A DNA stretch of 64,000 nt from Aphelocoma coerulescens (Eukaryota > Chordata > Aves > Passeriformes > Corvidae). The notes below the pieces were generated by a model. That model was not told the origin of the DNA, did no database searches, and saw nothing but the letters and a program-made list of their open reading frames with translations. The stretch lies in contig NC_091014.1 of NCBI RefSeq assembly GCF_041296385.1, positions 62,938,578 through 63,002,577 on the forward strand, written 5' to 3'. The position numbers were made by a program, and so were the translations under genes. Positions 11,963-25,415 of this stretch are shown one piece after another (position 1 is the stretch's first letter; every line of letters begins with the position of its first letter).

Positions 11963-13799
11963 AATAACTTAAGAGAAAAACAAAACTGAAAAGTTAAGGA
12001 GATCACAGCAGATTATCAGTCAAAGTGCTCTGCACAGGTATCAGAAGAGCCATCTCTGAACAGAGTAATGCAGGAAATTCCCTAATGAGTCAAAGTGCTC
12101 ACCAGCCAAGTGTATTTAAATAACCTCCCTCTTCAGCTGTGTTACAGATTTGAACAACAGGGCTTCAGCTAATTCTTTTTGGTGCATAACAGACATTACA
12201 CTGTTACCATGAACCACAGGGCTTGGAGGCACAGCCCACCTGGCTTCTGTACAGCTGTGACATGTATGACCATCTGCAGCCTCAGGCTCAGCTCACCACA
12301 TGGTAACTATACATTTTGATAATGTGCTTAAACTTGTACCAAGGACCCATGTTTGCAAAGCTGGCCTTTCGATAAACATTCAGTCCTTACCTGAATCTTC
12401 CCTCTGAGGGCATTTTCTCTCCACATGGAGCAGTAGGATTCAGGGGTGCTCACTAGCTCTCCACCACCACAGAAGTACAGCTGTCAACTGGGAGCCAGCT
12501 AACTGCAAGGGGAAAGCACCTCTAGGAAGAGGCTCACTAGTTGTTTGTGGGGACAATGATTACTTGATCTGTCAGAGAAGCACCTCACCGTGAACCCAAA
12601 AGGGCCTCTGCTGATGCACAGATTTTGGGCACGCTGCTGGACATGCCACTTGTCCAGGGAAGGAAGCTCAGTGCCCCAGCTTTGCAGTTTGAGCCTTTCC
12701 AGTCTCCCAAAGGCAAGTTGGAACCTTTCTGGAGAAATAACTGCTTCCTTCTCTTTCCTCTGGGTTCAGACGGTTCTCAGTGCCCAGCTCTGGCCTCACA
12801 TAACACTCCCTGTCAGACATAAGCCCTGTTTATTATGCCTGAAATGCTGAACTCCAACGCCACTACCTCTGCCTCTCTTTGCTTTGGGAGGTGAGAGCCC
12901 ACATTCATGGACAAACAGTTCCTCTTACAGATTTTCCAGATGGCATTTCCCCCTCCCAGTGCGCACACACACTCCCACCGCAAATAATGAAACCGAAGCC
13001 CTCAGAACTGCTGCAACAAAAGAGATACTGTTTGACTATCAAACATTGGGGTCCTTTTTAAAGTTCCAGGAGAGAAAATTAAATAAAGGGGCAAAGATGA
13101 GCAGCAGTGACACACAGTAATCCCAATGCATAGCAGAAATAGCTGTTTTCATAACTAATGACCATCATTCATATCAACACCCCCTCTTTGACCGGTGTGG
13201 AGTCCAAGAAAAACCCACAGGTCATTTGTATCACTATCAAAGTTACTAAGATAGAAACAAACACACATCCACATATACATGGGAGACAGGAACAGACTGA
13301 GATGGTAGCTGGATTTACAGCCTTAAAGTTGAATACCATTAATGTCCTATATAAGATTATGGTTTTTTTCTTTTAAGGTATGAGAAAGTTATCCACAGAA
13401 GCACTGTGGTCAAATAAAACAGTTCTTTCTCTCAGGTCTGAATTTTTCTCTTCACACCCCACACAGATGCTGTGAAGGCAGATCTGTATTATGGCTTCAA
13501 CACACATGAAATGGACTTGATGCTCACAGTGCATAACTAAATGAGCACAAGCTGTCAATGCAACACTACAGAAAAAAATGGTCTCACAAACAGCAGCACT
13601 GGAAGTGGGAGGAGTATTCCCATAATATGCATCATGAGGGAAACTATTCCTGGGTAATCAGTTCCTTTAGTCACTTGACAAAGAGTTTGGAAAAGAAACT
13701 GCAAATGTCCCTATATTGAGAAAGGCATGGCAACAGCTGAAGGTCCAGAAGATTCCACCTAGGGGGAAACACCAAGGAAGTGCAGTTCATTTAGACTGT

Positions 13800-14255
13800 A
13801 TCCCAGCAGAAATCAAGAGGGAACTTAATCATGGCCTACAAACACCTAGAGAAAGAGGTTTCAGAGAGCAGATGTCTCTTTAAAAGGAATAAAGGCTATA
13901 ATGAGATCTCATCTATGTAGAACTGGAAGCAAAAGGAGGCCAGACTGCAAATAAAGCTGACAATTATTAACAGTAACCGTAAGTAAATGCCCACCTCTAA
14001 ATCAAAACTAACATCTTTCAGACATGCTGCTGCTCAACTAGGAGTTACAGGGTTGATGGAGAGTGACCTATTGAGATTGTGGATCTTGGACATATAAAAG
14101 TTCAAAAGTCTTCTCATACTTTGGTATGAATTTAGTTTTTCTCATACAAAACAATGCTTTCAGGCATTTGGTGAGACTCTTGGGGTGTCCTGTGCAAGGC
14201 CAGGAACTGGACTTGATGATCCTGACGAGTCCCTTCCAACCTAGCATGTACTATG
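13800..14255 (+). repeat. Decayed CR1 LINE, 3' end best preserved
   Basis: The segment 14165-14255 matches the CR1 3' tail in order: TTGGGGTGTCCTGTGCAAGG, AACTGGACTTGATGATCCT, CCCTTCCAACCTAG and a terminal TACTATGA. Upstream, AATCATGGCCTACAAACACCT at about 13827-13848 resembles an older part of the same element, but the middle is not alignable by eye. Confidence is high for the tail and low for the upstream part. Confidence 0.7.
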
Positions 14256-14659
14256 AGTTTAAAACTGTATATGGTGACAAGAATCAGCTGCTACCTTTCC
14301 ACATAAAAATCACTCAAATACAGGCCATTCCCACTAAATGGCTTTCTCCTCATTTTCTAAATAAACACACAAAAGAAAAAACTGACATAGAAAAAAAGTT
14401 GCAGGAATGTGCTCTCAAAAATTATCAGTATGGCTTTGACAGCAACTTTTGAAAGCACAAGTGAATTTCTTTGTTCATTTCTGTTTTCTTTAAAGTCAGG
14501 GCAGAGGAGATTCCAGTTTTCATTGTTCACAGTGCATTGATTCACTATCTGGAGAAAAGACAAAAGCAAGACGTACCTCTCTATATATAGGCTATATAAA
14601 AAAATAAAACTAGGGTATGTAATATAACCTACTATAAATAATAAAACTCCTATGACTTA

Positions 14660-14705
14660 CACATGGATACACATGTATATTATATGTGTGCATACATATG
14701 GTTAC
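14660..14705. repeat. Alternating AT/CA low-complexity patch
   Basis: A stretch of alternating purine-pyrimidine sequence with short self-complementary pieces (ACACATGTATA and TATATGTGT). It is simple sequence and no gene overlaps it. Confidence 0.6.
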
Positions 14706-17062
14706 ATACAAAATCTATGAAGACCAGCTTGAGCCTCAAGCCCAGAGATGCCTCTATGCAGAGACAGCACATGACACTGCTTGTGAACTCCATACCTAAG
14801 CAAGGGGTTTTGTGCCCCCAGCCCTGCCTGAGATGAGGGCTGGATTTATTGTTGAGGGGTTACTTGCACCGGAGAAGTGGGAGCCATGTTTTTTGGGGTT
14901 TTGTTTGGTTCATTTGGGTTTCTTATTTGTGTTTTTCTCTTTCAAACCATGTAGGGAGATGGACTTGAAGTTTAAAAGCTGAAAAAGAAAATTCAAGTTT
15001 TAAAAGCACATTACAGAAAAACATAACCTCAGCAGTAAAAAACCCAGTAACAATACAGGTTACAGTCTGGGGCCAGCCCCAGTTTTGGCACAGCCAGGAG
15101 TAAAATAGAAACACACCATTTCAGCAATCAGTCTGTCAAACCTTCAGCCAAGACAAGTCTCTTCAAATCCAAAAGTAACTTCAAAGCATTCCTGAGCAGG
15201 AAAGCACCAACAGGAGGGGCAGGTGGGGACCCAGACTAGTCTCAAAAGCAGAGCCCTCCAGGGACTGGGGAAGGAATGCACCCGGCCACCTGGGCACAAT
15301 CTGAGGAGACACAGCATACAAGTGACTGGTCAGCTGTCCACTGTCTCTGCCCTGCCAGGCTCACAAAGTAAAAAACACCAGAAAAATCAAACATACACCC
15401 ACCATGAAACACCCCCAGCACCTGAGCTGATCTCAGAGGACGAAGAGCCCCACAGAGATGCTGCAGGCTCTGCCTTCACATTCCTGCTTACACACCAGCC
15501 CCTCAGTATTACCTGTACTCAGCTGTCACCTATGCATCTCACATGTCCAAAACACGGGACAGCCACTATCCCAAAGTCTGTGCCTACAGCTAACAAGATC
15601 AATGGGAGGGGAGGGAAGGAGCCTACACTGACATCTCAAGTCACAAGGGGGATAACCATAGTGCCTGCTGAAACTTGGGTCTTGCCTTGCTCCTGGCTGT
15701 CTGACCCACAGCCCTCCCTTGCTAAAAGGCTGCAGAGACTGGAAAACTGAAGACGAACCTGCACCGACCGTAACAGAAAATTAGGCTTCTTTCCCCATTT
15801 CTTTACAACTGTCAGAAGTGAATCTGTGCCCCAAAAGGCTGCGATGCACAGCAAGAGATCTCCCTTATCCATCAGCCATATGCTCAGTCTGCCCTCCCAC
15901 CTTCTTCATGTCCTTTCAAGAGCATTTTCCACTCCACAGCTACCCACTGTCCTTCTCCACAGCCACTCTACAGTTGTTTCAAAAACCCCAGGGCTCAAAA
16001 CTAGAAAGCAGAAACCTGGTGGGCGAGAGCTGGCAGTGCAGCTGGTGTGGAGAGCTGGTACACAGAACACAGCCTCCTTTTTTGTGCTGCAGCCTGAAGC
16101 CTTCCCCAGGCCATATGCCTTATTCACCAGTTCATGCAAACAAAATTGATCAGCCAGCTGCAATCAGGCAGGTCAAGCCTATAAATCCCTCTCCCTCTAG
16201 TATCTTTAAAGTTTATGCAAAACTGAACCTATGAATAGATTCTCATCATGGAGAGAAACCAAATAACTAAATGCCAGATGTCTTGTACACATGTGCTTTA
16301 AAACTGACACCTTCAGAGACCCCACACTAGCAACAGGCTGCAAGTATTCAAGAAAGTTATTCTGTACAAAGTTGAGGAAATGGCCTCAATGCAGTGAAGT
16401 CAGAAGAGTAAGTGGAGAAAACCAGTTTGGACTTTGATTTTCGGGACACTTAAATGTGTTCTCACATTGAACTTAACGGGACTTCTCGGAAAAGTTAAAC
16501 CCAGGCTTATGAGTTTTGTAGGTTTTACAGTTCTAGCTCCTTTTAGAAAAACTTTATATAAGATTTACAATTACAGGAGTAGGTCAATTCAGCAGTTGCA
16601 GAAATTACGGTAATGGCCAGGCAGTGGCCAGCAAGAAACAGCTCACAGGAGAAGTTACTCGTTCCCTGGCAGGAGTGGGCATGAAAATGGAGTCAGAGCA
16701 ACCAATCGCTCCACCATAATGGCTGAGAGGAAACATTAAACAACATTTTCAATGAGGTTGTGGGAGACTTGGGAAAAAACAAAAGACAGAAATAGACACT
16801 GAATGGCTTAAACCTGTCTTGAAGATCGTGTGCTGAACAAAGCTGGCCTTTTTCTCAGCCTCCATACAACTCTTCAAAAACCACTACAGAATCATGAAGC
16901 CTTGCCATGGAAAAAAGCATGAAAACACCACAGCTGTAAGAGCTCACCAATCTGCCCAGTGGGGTGGGTATTTGGAGAATGTAAATTTTTTGGACATTCT
17001 ATATGTGTCTCTCGGCCTCTGCCACTCCACAAAACCACTCTCAGTTCCTCAGCAGCAGAGAG

Positions 17063-17110
17063 ATGGAGGTGGAGGTCCATGTGCTCCAGCACATGGAGCT
17101 CCACCTCCAT
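17063..17110. repeat. 48-bp near-perfect palindrome
   Basis: The left arm 17063-17085 and right arm 17088-17110 are reverse complements at 22 of 23 positions, separated by only two bases (CC). The single mismatch is G at 17075 against G at 17098. No transposon features surround it. It could form a cruciform in DNA or a tight hairpin in the CREB3L2 pre-mRNA. Confidence 0.95.
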
Positions 17111-18446
17111 ATCCTATACTTTCTGGTCCCCAAAAGGACACTGGTGCTCCCAGTATCTGTCCTCTTACTCCACCAAGGGAACTGGCCTTCATCAGAGTTG
17201 TCAGGAGCACTGTGCACCTTCACTATCTAATAAGAGATGCTTTCAACTGCCAGTGCCAAACCCTGCAGTACTGCCATCCACAAAATCCTCTTTTCCTGCT
17301 CTCACAGATTCAAGGAATGAAAAATCATCAGGGTGATGCCTTTGAACATCTATCAGACAGCCACGTTCACTCTAATACTGCAATTTCCTTAAGTATTTCT
17401 CTGAGTTTCACTGTTTTGAAGTCAACAGGTGAGGAAAGGTTTTGGGCATGATTCTGGGGTTAAGATTAAATAAAATCCCAAATAAAAAGAACAACTCCTC
17501 CTCCTCCTCTCTTATGAAACACTCTGCAGAGTGAGCATAAGATGAAATGTTTTCCATTCATTTTCTATTTTTAAACCCACTTGTTAATGTTTCTTGGCTT
17601 TTTAAAACATCATTTGACTACAGCTCTATTACAGTGGTCTCAGCAGTATGAATTTCTTCAGGAATTTTCCCCAAAGGAAACTCCCCTCACTTTTAGCCTA
17701 GTTTGAAGCTTCTCCCTATTAACTTCCAGAAAAGCTTGGTTTCTCATGTTCCTTCTTTTTTTCCCTGCAACAATTAATATCTCCTGTATGTGTTAATTTA
17801 AAAATATTCACATACAACAGCTAGGAAATATAAAAATGGAAGACTTTTTGCAGGTGATGTTTCCCAATCATTTCCAAAACCCCTGTCCCACACTGAAAAT
17901 CCTTCTCACAGGTTTTATTAGTTGTCCTCTTGTAAAATCTCTAACAGATTTCATTTTGTTCCAACAGAGCACTTGGCAACTACAGAACTGTCAGCCTTTG
18001 AAGACCTGTCTGGTGGATCTTCACAAACAGCTTAGCTTGTCAGTGCTTAGCCACAAGCACTAATCTCTCTCCCTTTTATTGTAATGCAGCTTAACACTCC
18101 ACTGCTTTGTACTGTAAAGCTAATGGTGAAGACATAAACTAATTATTAGGAGTTAAAGTCTGACATTGCAATTATTCCTTATAGTTTCCAGATATTCATG
18201 GTCTTGCTCCTCCAACAACTGCTTCACACCAGAACAAGCAGCTTGGATCTCTTCCTCCCACCATTCTTGCCTTTCCCCTTTTTCCCCTCCAGATGTTTAT
18301 AACTGCTGAATTACAGATAACTGTTAAAAATGCTATGGGTTTTCATCATTTTCTATGCATCACCATTTTCCACAGCTACAGTTCCACCAGGAACATTTCA
18401 TTACTGCATCATCACAACAAATGGACATGGGCTCAGCGTGTTGTAC

Positions 18447-18663
18447 CTTCATTAAAGTTGTCATCAGTCGAAATGTGGGTCAAGGGAGACTGAGGTCGAG
18501 AGTCCCCACAGAGGGAATAGCTGTGTTCTGCCTGAATGAGGGGCGCTGGGGACGCCGGAGACAGTTCCACTTCCATTATTTCATTCTTCTCAGACAAGAA
18601 GGGATCATTCAAGAGCTGGCCTAGGACATCAGGTGAAAATTCATCCAGGAACTCTGTGAAGTG
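18447..18663 (-). CDS. CREB3L2: CREB3L2 coding exon 2 (residues 37-109, N-terminal activation region)
   Basis: This exon encodes 72 full codons plus one base. It begins HFTEFLDEFSPDVLGQLLND and includes PFLSEKNEIMEVELSP and IQAEHSYSLCGDSRPQSPLT, an almost residue-by-residue match to mammalian CREB3L2. The acceptor is TTTTTGTCTCCACAG just above 18663. The donor is GAAG followed by GTACAA, phase 1, so codon 109 is completed by exon 3. The acidic and hydrophobic LLDEF/FLDEF and VLGQLLND strings are the conserved activation segment of the CREB3 family. The SP repeats around SPASPAP could be proline-directed phosphorylation sites (inference). The donor lacks the usual G at +5, so it is somewhat weak. 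The long upstream and downstream introns (38.5 and 11.8 kb) fit the first introns of this gene. Confidence 0.98.
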
Positions 18664-21600
18664 CTGTGGAGACAAAAAGGCAGGGGAAAGTTTATCTCCT
18701 TGCCTGTCTGTCATGCCAACCATGGGAGAGAACAGATCAGAACAATTCTATATGTGCACTGGTCATCCGTGCCAGTCAGCAGCAGGATCTATCAGCCCTA
18801 ACAACCTCCTTGTCCAATCACTACTTCAAGCTGAAGAGCTACAGCTAGAACAAAAGTCCTCTCAGAGGCATACATTACAACAGAAGAGCCTGTCATTAAA
18901 CTGCAACAAAAATGGGAAATGGAAGCATGGTACTCATGTCCTGAAGCAGCCCCCTCCTGCCACACCAAAGGTACACACTACAGCGCGACACCAAAAATGG
19001 GAAAGCATATTTTTCCCAGACAGAGTGAAAGATCCTGCAGGAGCTATCACCTGAACATTTTGTGTGTGGAATAGAATATAGGGGGTTAATGTTCACTGTA
19101 GCACAGAACAAAAATGAAACACATTCCAGCACAAACTTTGACACCACACATGACTATTTTAGCTGTGCAGAACATTCTGTGTGCTCCAGGAAAACGAGTC
19201 CATGCGCATCCGCAGCCAAGCAATTAAGACGCTTGCTATGAAATGGGTTTCCTGACTGATTTATGTATCTATTTTAGAAGTAGCACTCTAACTAGAGCCC
19301 ATGCCCAGCTTCTAGGCCCCAGAGCTAAAGCTCCTGACAGCCAGTACTAATAACCACTTTGTCTATTGCACTGAATTCATTACAACAGCAGCACATTAGA
19401 TCTGTATGTAGCAGAGTAACTTCATGTTTGTTTATTATTCAAAATGAGCACAAACCAAACCTTGCAATCTATTTCCTCCAGACCCCAGTGCAGTTCCCAT
19501 CAAGCCAAAAACTTTGTCTCATCTTGTTTCCAATGTCAGAAAACTGTATCTTTAACAGATGAAAAATCTGCACTGCAGCAAATCATTTCCGTACATCTCA
19601 TTAACACAAAGAATTCTATTTTTGTATAAAAATACTTGCACAGTGAATTGTAATGAGATTTTCTGAACAATGAGGCATTGTCTACCATCTTATATAGGAA
19701 TCTTTGTCGGCTGAGGCATGATGCTATAAAAGTCTAGGTTTGATTTGTTTTGTTTTTGCAAGCAGAATTGATCTTGGCTCTTCATCTTGCTCTCTCCTGC
19801 AGAAACAAACACTGAAATTCAAGATTCAGCTTCCTGTACGCTAAATTAAGAATTAAACAAGTCAATATTGTATAAACCCACAAGGGAAGCGGTGTGCTCA
19901 CACCCTCATGCACTCACATTTCACAATTCCAGCAGCACCTGTGGCCTTGAAGCCTCATGCTGAAAACCCTGAGCACAGCCGGCTCTCACAAAGTTCCTTG
20001 GATGTTCAAGCACCTCTTCCAAATGCTAACTGTGCCTTTTTTCTAAATCAGTAAGTCTTGAGTCAATTCTGACTCTGAGGAAAAGAAAATATTGACTGAA
20101 TACAAGGCCATAAACAGAGAACCACAGTTGCTGTGCTGGAATAACAAGCTAGCTCAAGAAAAGCCTTTACAAATGGCAACAAAGATTTGTAGTCTCATAT
20201 TTACTTACTGTAAATGATAACGCTAATAAACAAACTCTTAGAGGACTCTGCAAGAGGGTCATGACCACCTTAGAAAGCCTCATTTATTTTAATTTTGATA
20301 CCCAAGGACTCACTAGCACTTCACAACCAGGTGCTTCCCAGCAAGGATAGAAATATAAACTACAACACCCCACTATGCAAAGAAGAAAGAAAAAGGATGC
20401 ACAAGAGTAGCTGAACAGCCTGGGGCATCAATAAAAACACTGAGTAAAACAAGGTAGGCAGCCATTCATGTGTAAACAAGGGACAGAAATACTTCCCAGC
20501 CATGAAAGAAGTCAAGGATGAACCTATAAAAAAGCAGTGCCTTTCTTAGGGACAATGTTTTTCCCTCCAGTCTACACATTTCTTTTCATTTGGAGTAATG
20601 GCAAGAGTCAATTATATTTGTTTACATATTTTCCTAAAGCTGGAGCATTTCTTTCTTTCCAATGCTTGCATGCATTACTCTGACTGATAAGTAGCAGATG
20701 CTGAAATATGGCTGCTACAATATTTGTACCATGGTTTCTACTTGGAGCTACTTTACTACCAGCATCATCCAATTTCAGGATGTCATCCTTGAAAATATCA
20801 TACCTACAAATTGACTTAGTCTGACACTACTTAGATGTTATAACTAAACTGAAAGAAACATGGCCACAGGCTACTCAGCTGTTTTTGGCAAATTCACAAA
20901 TAAAGACGTTTATCAGCCTTCTGTCTATCACTGTTTTGATATGGAATAAAAGCTTATCAAATGCTATTTTCCATTTGACTGAAGTTAAGTCCATCAGATT
21001 TTTTTTTTTCCTTTCTGAATGGGGAATTTTCCTAAAACCACTTCAGAAAAAGCAAAGAAGGAAACAAACATTCAACTTCAGAAAACCAGAGAGAAAGAGA
21101 ACCTTGGGGTGGGGAAGGATGTTCAACATGTTTGTCAATATTTGTGCTTTCTCCTTTTCACATGCCGCTGCAAAGCAGCAAGCTGTGAGCAAGAAAAGAA
21201 TATGCATTTATAACAGAATTGTCTGCTAGCAAATAAATGGTTGGTTTCTAAAGTGATTTTCTAGTTTCATTATAATTCTCAAGTTTAGTTTTAATGTTCT
21301 GTGATATAATGTTGAACACTGGTTAATAGAGAAACCTAGAACAACTGCCACAGGTCAGGCTCTGCAGCTACTGAACTCACCAAACAGACAATTTTAGGGA
21401 CCTGGACTTCTCATTCTGTGATTATAAAAATCACAGACTCCTTGATTTACAGGAATCTTTCATATGTTATACACTTCTCTACTACAGTGAATGCTTAAAG
21501 CTAGATCACCTTTTGTCCTTAATAAAACAATTGTCTCATTGAAAGTGGCTCCATTTGCTTAGAGAACTAAAGAAGAAAAGGCATTTGAGCAGCAGCTAAA

Positions 21601-23894
21601 GCAGAAACCATCCGGGGGCAGTCAGGCCTCCAGCTCTGCAAAATCTCCACCTACACCTAAGCTGCTCCTTCTGTCTTTTCAAAGCACGTTCTCCCATTGC
21701 CAACGACCCCCCCCCACCTCATCCTCCCCTCTCTGCTTCCACATGTACCTCAGCGGTCACCAGCCACTTCCATAGCTGGAAAGCCCCAAAATAACCCTCA
21801 ATTTTGACACAGCAGCAACTACCCCTGCAGCCAGGAACAGGAAAGGGCAATTTGGGAAGGAAACTGAGACTTCTACCCTTAGAACCTGTATATATATTTG
21901 CTTGCAAAAGAAAGAAATTCTTTGTCTATGGCTTTCAGCTGGGCATCTTTCACCCAGAGAGATCACCTTTACAAAAATTTTAAAAAGAGAGGAAAAAGCA
22001 CTTGCACTGAGAATCTGCCTTTTTTTCTTCTTTTCCCTTTTTGTTGTTAATACCTCTGTAGACAGCTCAGCTGCCAGTTTCCTGCTATCCTCACACCCCA
22101 CTGGCAGCCCCAGCACTAATTGCAGACATGTGTTGGTACAAGGAGTCTGTTTGAATTATTAAACTATTCTCACCACATAGCAAAGAGCTGTGTTCAGCTG
22201 CGATTTTAACCTCTGGAAAAAGTCAGGGATTTAGGACAGATGTTACCTTATCTTCCACCTCCCCTTCCCCCAGAACCCTGAAAAGACAAACAAAACAGCA
22301 GCACTCCTGTTTACACACAGAAAGTAAACTGCAGCCCCGTGGAGTTTCAGCACTCATCTGGCTGGACATTGGCTCATGCCTTTATCCTGGGTGTTTTTGG
22401 GGAATACAAACACCTCCAGACATCACGTTGCAGTAAGCAAACAGAGGAAAGCTCTCACATCCGGGTGCACAGGGGATTTTTGGACAGCTCTTCGAAAGTA
22501 GTATTTGGCTGCAGACCAGCTGTGCCGCGGGCTGCAGCTCTCCACAGCATCTGCCTGTTCCTGCCACACAAAGGCCCTTTTCTCCAACTGCCTCGGGGAC
22601 CAGGGCTTTTTTTCCCTCTTGTTTGATCAAATGAAGATCTGTGAAGTAAAACACTCAGGTTTTGCTAGGTGCATGGCAGTGCTGGCTTCTTCACCAGCTG
22701 ACCTGAAGCCAGATGAGAGCAGCACTACCCCAGTTTGAAGATAAGACACTACCATGCCTAAAAATGAAAGTCGTCTTCAGAAAATTGACCTTCTAAGAAC
22801 CCATTAAAAAAGAAATGCAGAGAAGTCAAGAGTCCCAAATGGCACTTCACAATTATATTTATATTTTTTAAACAAGCAGCAGGCCTTGCAGAGCCTGGAA
22901 AGTGCACTGCATCAGCTGCCAGTCCCACACACGGATTGCAGCAGCAGAATCCCACCTTCTCCAGAGGAGAGCTGCAGTGACAGCACCCTGGCACCCTGCA
23001 AAACAAACCCTGCTCTCCCAGCAGACCAGGGCAAGGCAGCCATGCAATGTGATTGGGTTATAACCACCCACAAATATTCCAGGCATTACCCTCCTGGGAG
23101 TTAGTGGCTCCCTCCTGGCTCACCCTGAAGTTTCCCCACCCTGGAGGGATCAGTCACCCCTCCACAGGAGGAACTGTCAGGTACACAATAGGCACTCATG
23201 GGATAAAAAAATATCCCACCATCCACCTGTAGGTACAAAACAGCCTGGGTTTTATGTCTTTATTCTACTGTAAAATCCTTCAATGTCTATTCAGTAACTG
23301 TACTGAAATTCCCTCATTTGTGGGAGAATATGAAGAGTAATCCAAAACTGGTATTTGAAACCAGCAAAGAGATCCACTGTAAGAGCAGACACGATTGTTT
23401 GCAGTCTCACACCACCATTTACTCATTTTAAGCACCAAAAAAAAAGTGGTCAGATTAAAAAAAATCCTCTAAGTGAATAACATACAGGTTGTGTCACCAG
23501 CAAAACAAATGCCAGGAAATGCAGAGCCAATAGATTTTACATGGTAATTAAATCTGCACATCTTCCCAGCTTGCTCAGGTTACACAGTTGGAAATGCTGA
23601 AGTTCATGCTGAGCAAATCTCATAATCCCCCCCATTATGTACACATGTATGCACACACTTCCATTGCAAACACTCAAACATTCCACCCCACAACCAGCAA
23701 AGAAGACATGCATTTATTTTTAACTAATCAGGGGGATTTTTCAAGAACCATGCTTACTCCTTTGCCTTTCCATCTTCCAAAATATTCTTTCACTTTCCTC
23801 TTTAACAACCCCCATCAAAAAAAGTATTTTGTATTTAAAAAGATAACTAAAACCTAAGTGAAACTCTTTAATAGACAGGACTAAATATGGGTTA

Positions 23895-23931
23895 AAAGAA
23901 AGAAAAACAAAAGACAAAGAAAGAAAGAAGC
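23895..23931. repeat. AAAG/AAGA purine-rich simple sequence
   Basis: Purine-rich stretch with repeated AAAGAAAG units interrupted by AAAAC and AAAAG. It is simple sequence only. Confidence 0.6.
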
Positions 23932-24191
23932 TCTTGTGCAGTCGAGGCAAGGGTGAGAAACAACCCTCAAGATCAGTCTTTTAAGTCCACTGCCTGCGAG
24001 CAGAGAAAAGGATGCTATTGCTCATTCCTAGCCCAAGTCTCTTGGGAGTCATGCAAAATAGGAAAATCCTTCTCACATTCCCCTGCCCTTCCCCCAGTGC
24101 ATAGCTCTTGGATCTAGCCTAACTTTTCAATAGGCTGGGTACATGTTTTGCTATTTCCCACCCTCTCCCCAAAAAGCCAAAGCCAGAGGAG

Positions 24192-24220
24192 TGAGTCACT
24201 GGGGCCAGAGCAGTGAGTCA
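24192..24220 (+). promoter_or_regulatory. Paired AP-1 (TRE) sites
   Basis: Two perfect TGAGTCA motifs begin at 24192 and 24214, 22 bp apart, about two helical turns. Each sits in a longer direct repeat of the form AGTGAGTCA(C/G)TG. A half-match TGAGTCC follows near 24259. The arrangement looks like an enhancer element or a local duplication. Activity is inferred. Confidence 0.45.
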
Positions 24221-25349
24221 GTGAGCTGGAAGCCCTTCAGAAAGGCTCCCCCCGCTCTGAGTCCCTGACTGAGACCTCAAAGTACATTATTAATTCTGGG
24301 TTGCAAGTTACCATTTGGAATATGCTCTCAGGTCAGATGTAGCTGTTCTTTTGTCTCAGCTCTTCCCCACCCACTCCTCCATCCTTTTTTTTCTTTTTTT
24401 GCCAGCTTGAGCAGCACAACCACAGAACACTAAACCTCTCCATGACTTGTCCCCATGTCCTTCCCCTAACCCAGTGAGCAGCAGGGTCACAATTCTTTAC
24501 CCCCAGCAACTGCAGAAGCTGCAAGACAGGCCTGACTGACCCATCTGCATCTCAGGAGCCTCCAAGCCACCAAGAGCAGGGGCAAGCCTCTCCCTGCCAC
24601 CTTCAGCTAGTAGTGTGGTGCACAGTACACAAGGAGGGGAGCTCAGCTTCCAAAACTTAGTCACTGGGGTCTCCAATGACTTTTAGCACCCACACAAGAC
24701 ACCTGAAGAGACCAGTTATGTGTTAAAAGCTACATAGTGAAGACAAGTATGTTTGGTTGGTTTGTTTGGGGCTTTTTTTGCCCCAGCTATGCTCCAGGAA
24801 TGCAGTGCCAGGGATAAAGACTTGCTGTGAGATAATAATAATTTGCTTGGTTACACCCCAGGTACACCTCCAGGGTCTACGGAAGGAACTTGCATTTACT
24901 GCAAGTTTTACATCAAACTAGTGTCTTCTGTGTAACTCACAGTGTTAAGCAAAAAAATAAACAGTGAAGAAAGTTTTACAGTTCAACAGTGGGCATATTT
25001 AGGGTCTTGTTCGCTGCCTGAGAGCTCGGCAGCAGGGACAGCACATTTTGTTGCTGCACAGCAGGTTCATCTTACAGCCACTTTTTAAAGAATATGGCTG
25101 CTCCAGTTCCCTCCTGACAGGAGATAGATCTTAACAATATAGGAGAGTTTTACACCGTTTGGGCACACTACACTTGGCTTCATTTAACATCTTCCCTCAA
25201 CATAGCAATGGGAGGGCATGAAAGCAAAGAAAATTAATCTCAAGCCTCATGTAACAGCATCCCTTGTTGATGAGTACAGATGAGCCCTTTGTAAAGGGCA
25301 GCCAGCACAATTCCTGTATTTTAAACAAAATCTACTTGCATGCATTTTA

Positions 25350-25415
25350 GAGATCACAGAATATCTCAAGTTGGAAAGAACCCATAAAGATCAAGTCCAA
25401 CTCCCATCTGACTTT
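25350..25415 (-). repeat. Short CR1 3' end fragment
   Basis: On the plus strand ATCACAGAATATCTCAAGTT followed by GGAAAGAACCCATAAAGATC and AAGTCCAACTCCC is the reverse complement of a CR1 3' terminus. The similarity fades within about 65 bp, so this is a truncated copy. Confidence 0.75.

Larger units (their letters stand above)
6691..18446 (-). other. CREB3L2: CREB3L2 intron 2
   Basis: An 11.8 kb intron. It holds a MARE-like site at 7038, a triple AGATAA cluster at 11936-11962, a CR1 relic near 13800-14255, an AT/CA-rich low-complexity patch around 14660-14700, and a near-perfect palindrome at 17063-17110. A 175-codon open frame at 15223-15750 has no recognisable domain. No other coding or RNA gene is supported. 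Confidence 0.85.

Noticed and set aside
12019..12100. 12-bp direct repeat GTCAAAGTGCTC 70 bp apart, as possible target-site duplication
   Set aside because: The intervening sequence shows no element ends or tail.
15223..15750. 175-codon open frame in intron 2
   Set aside because: No domain, no splice or promoter context, and amino acid composition like translated noncoding DNA.
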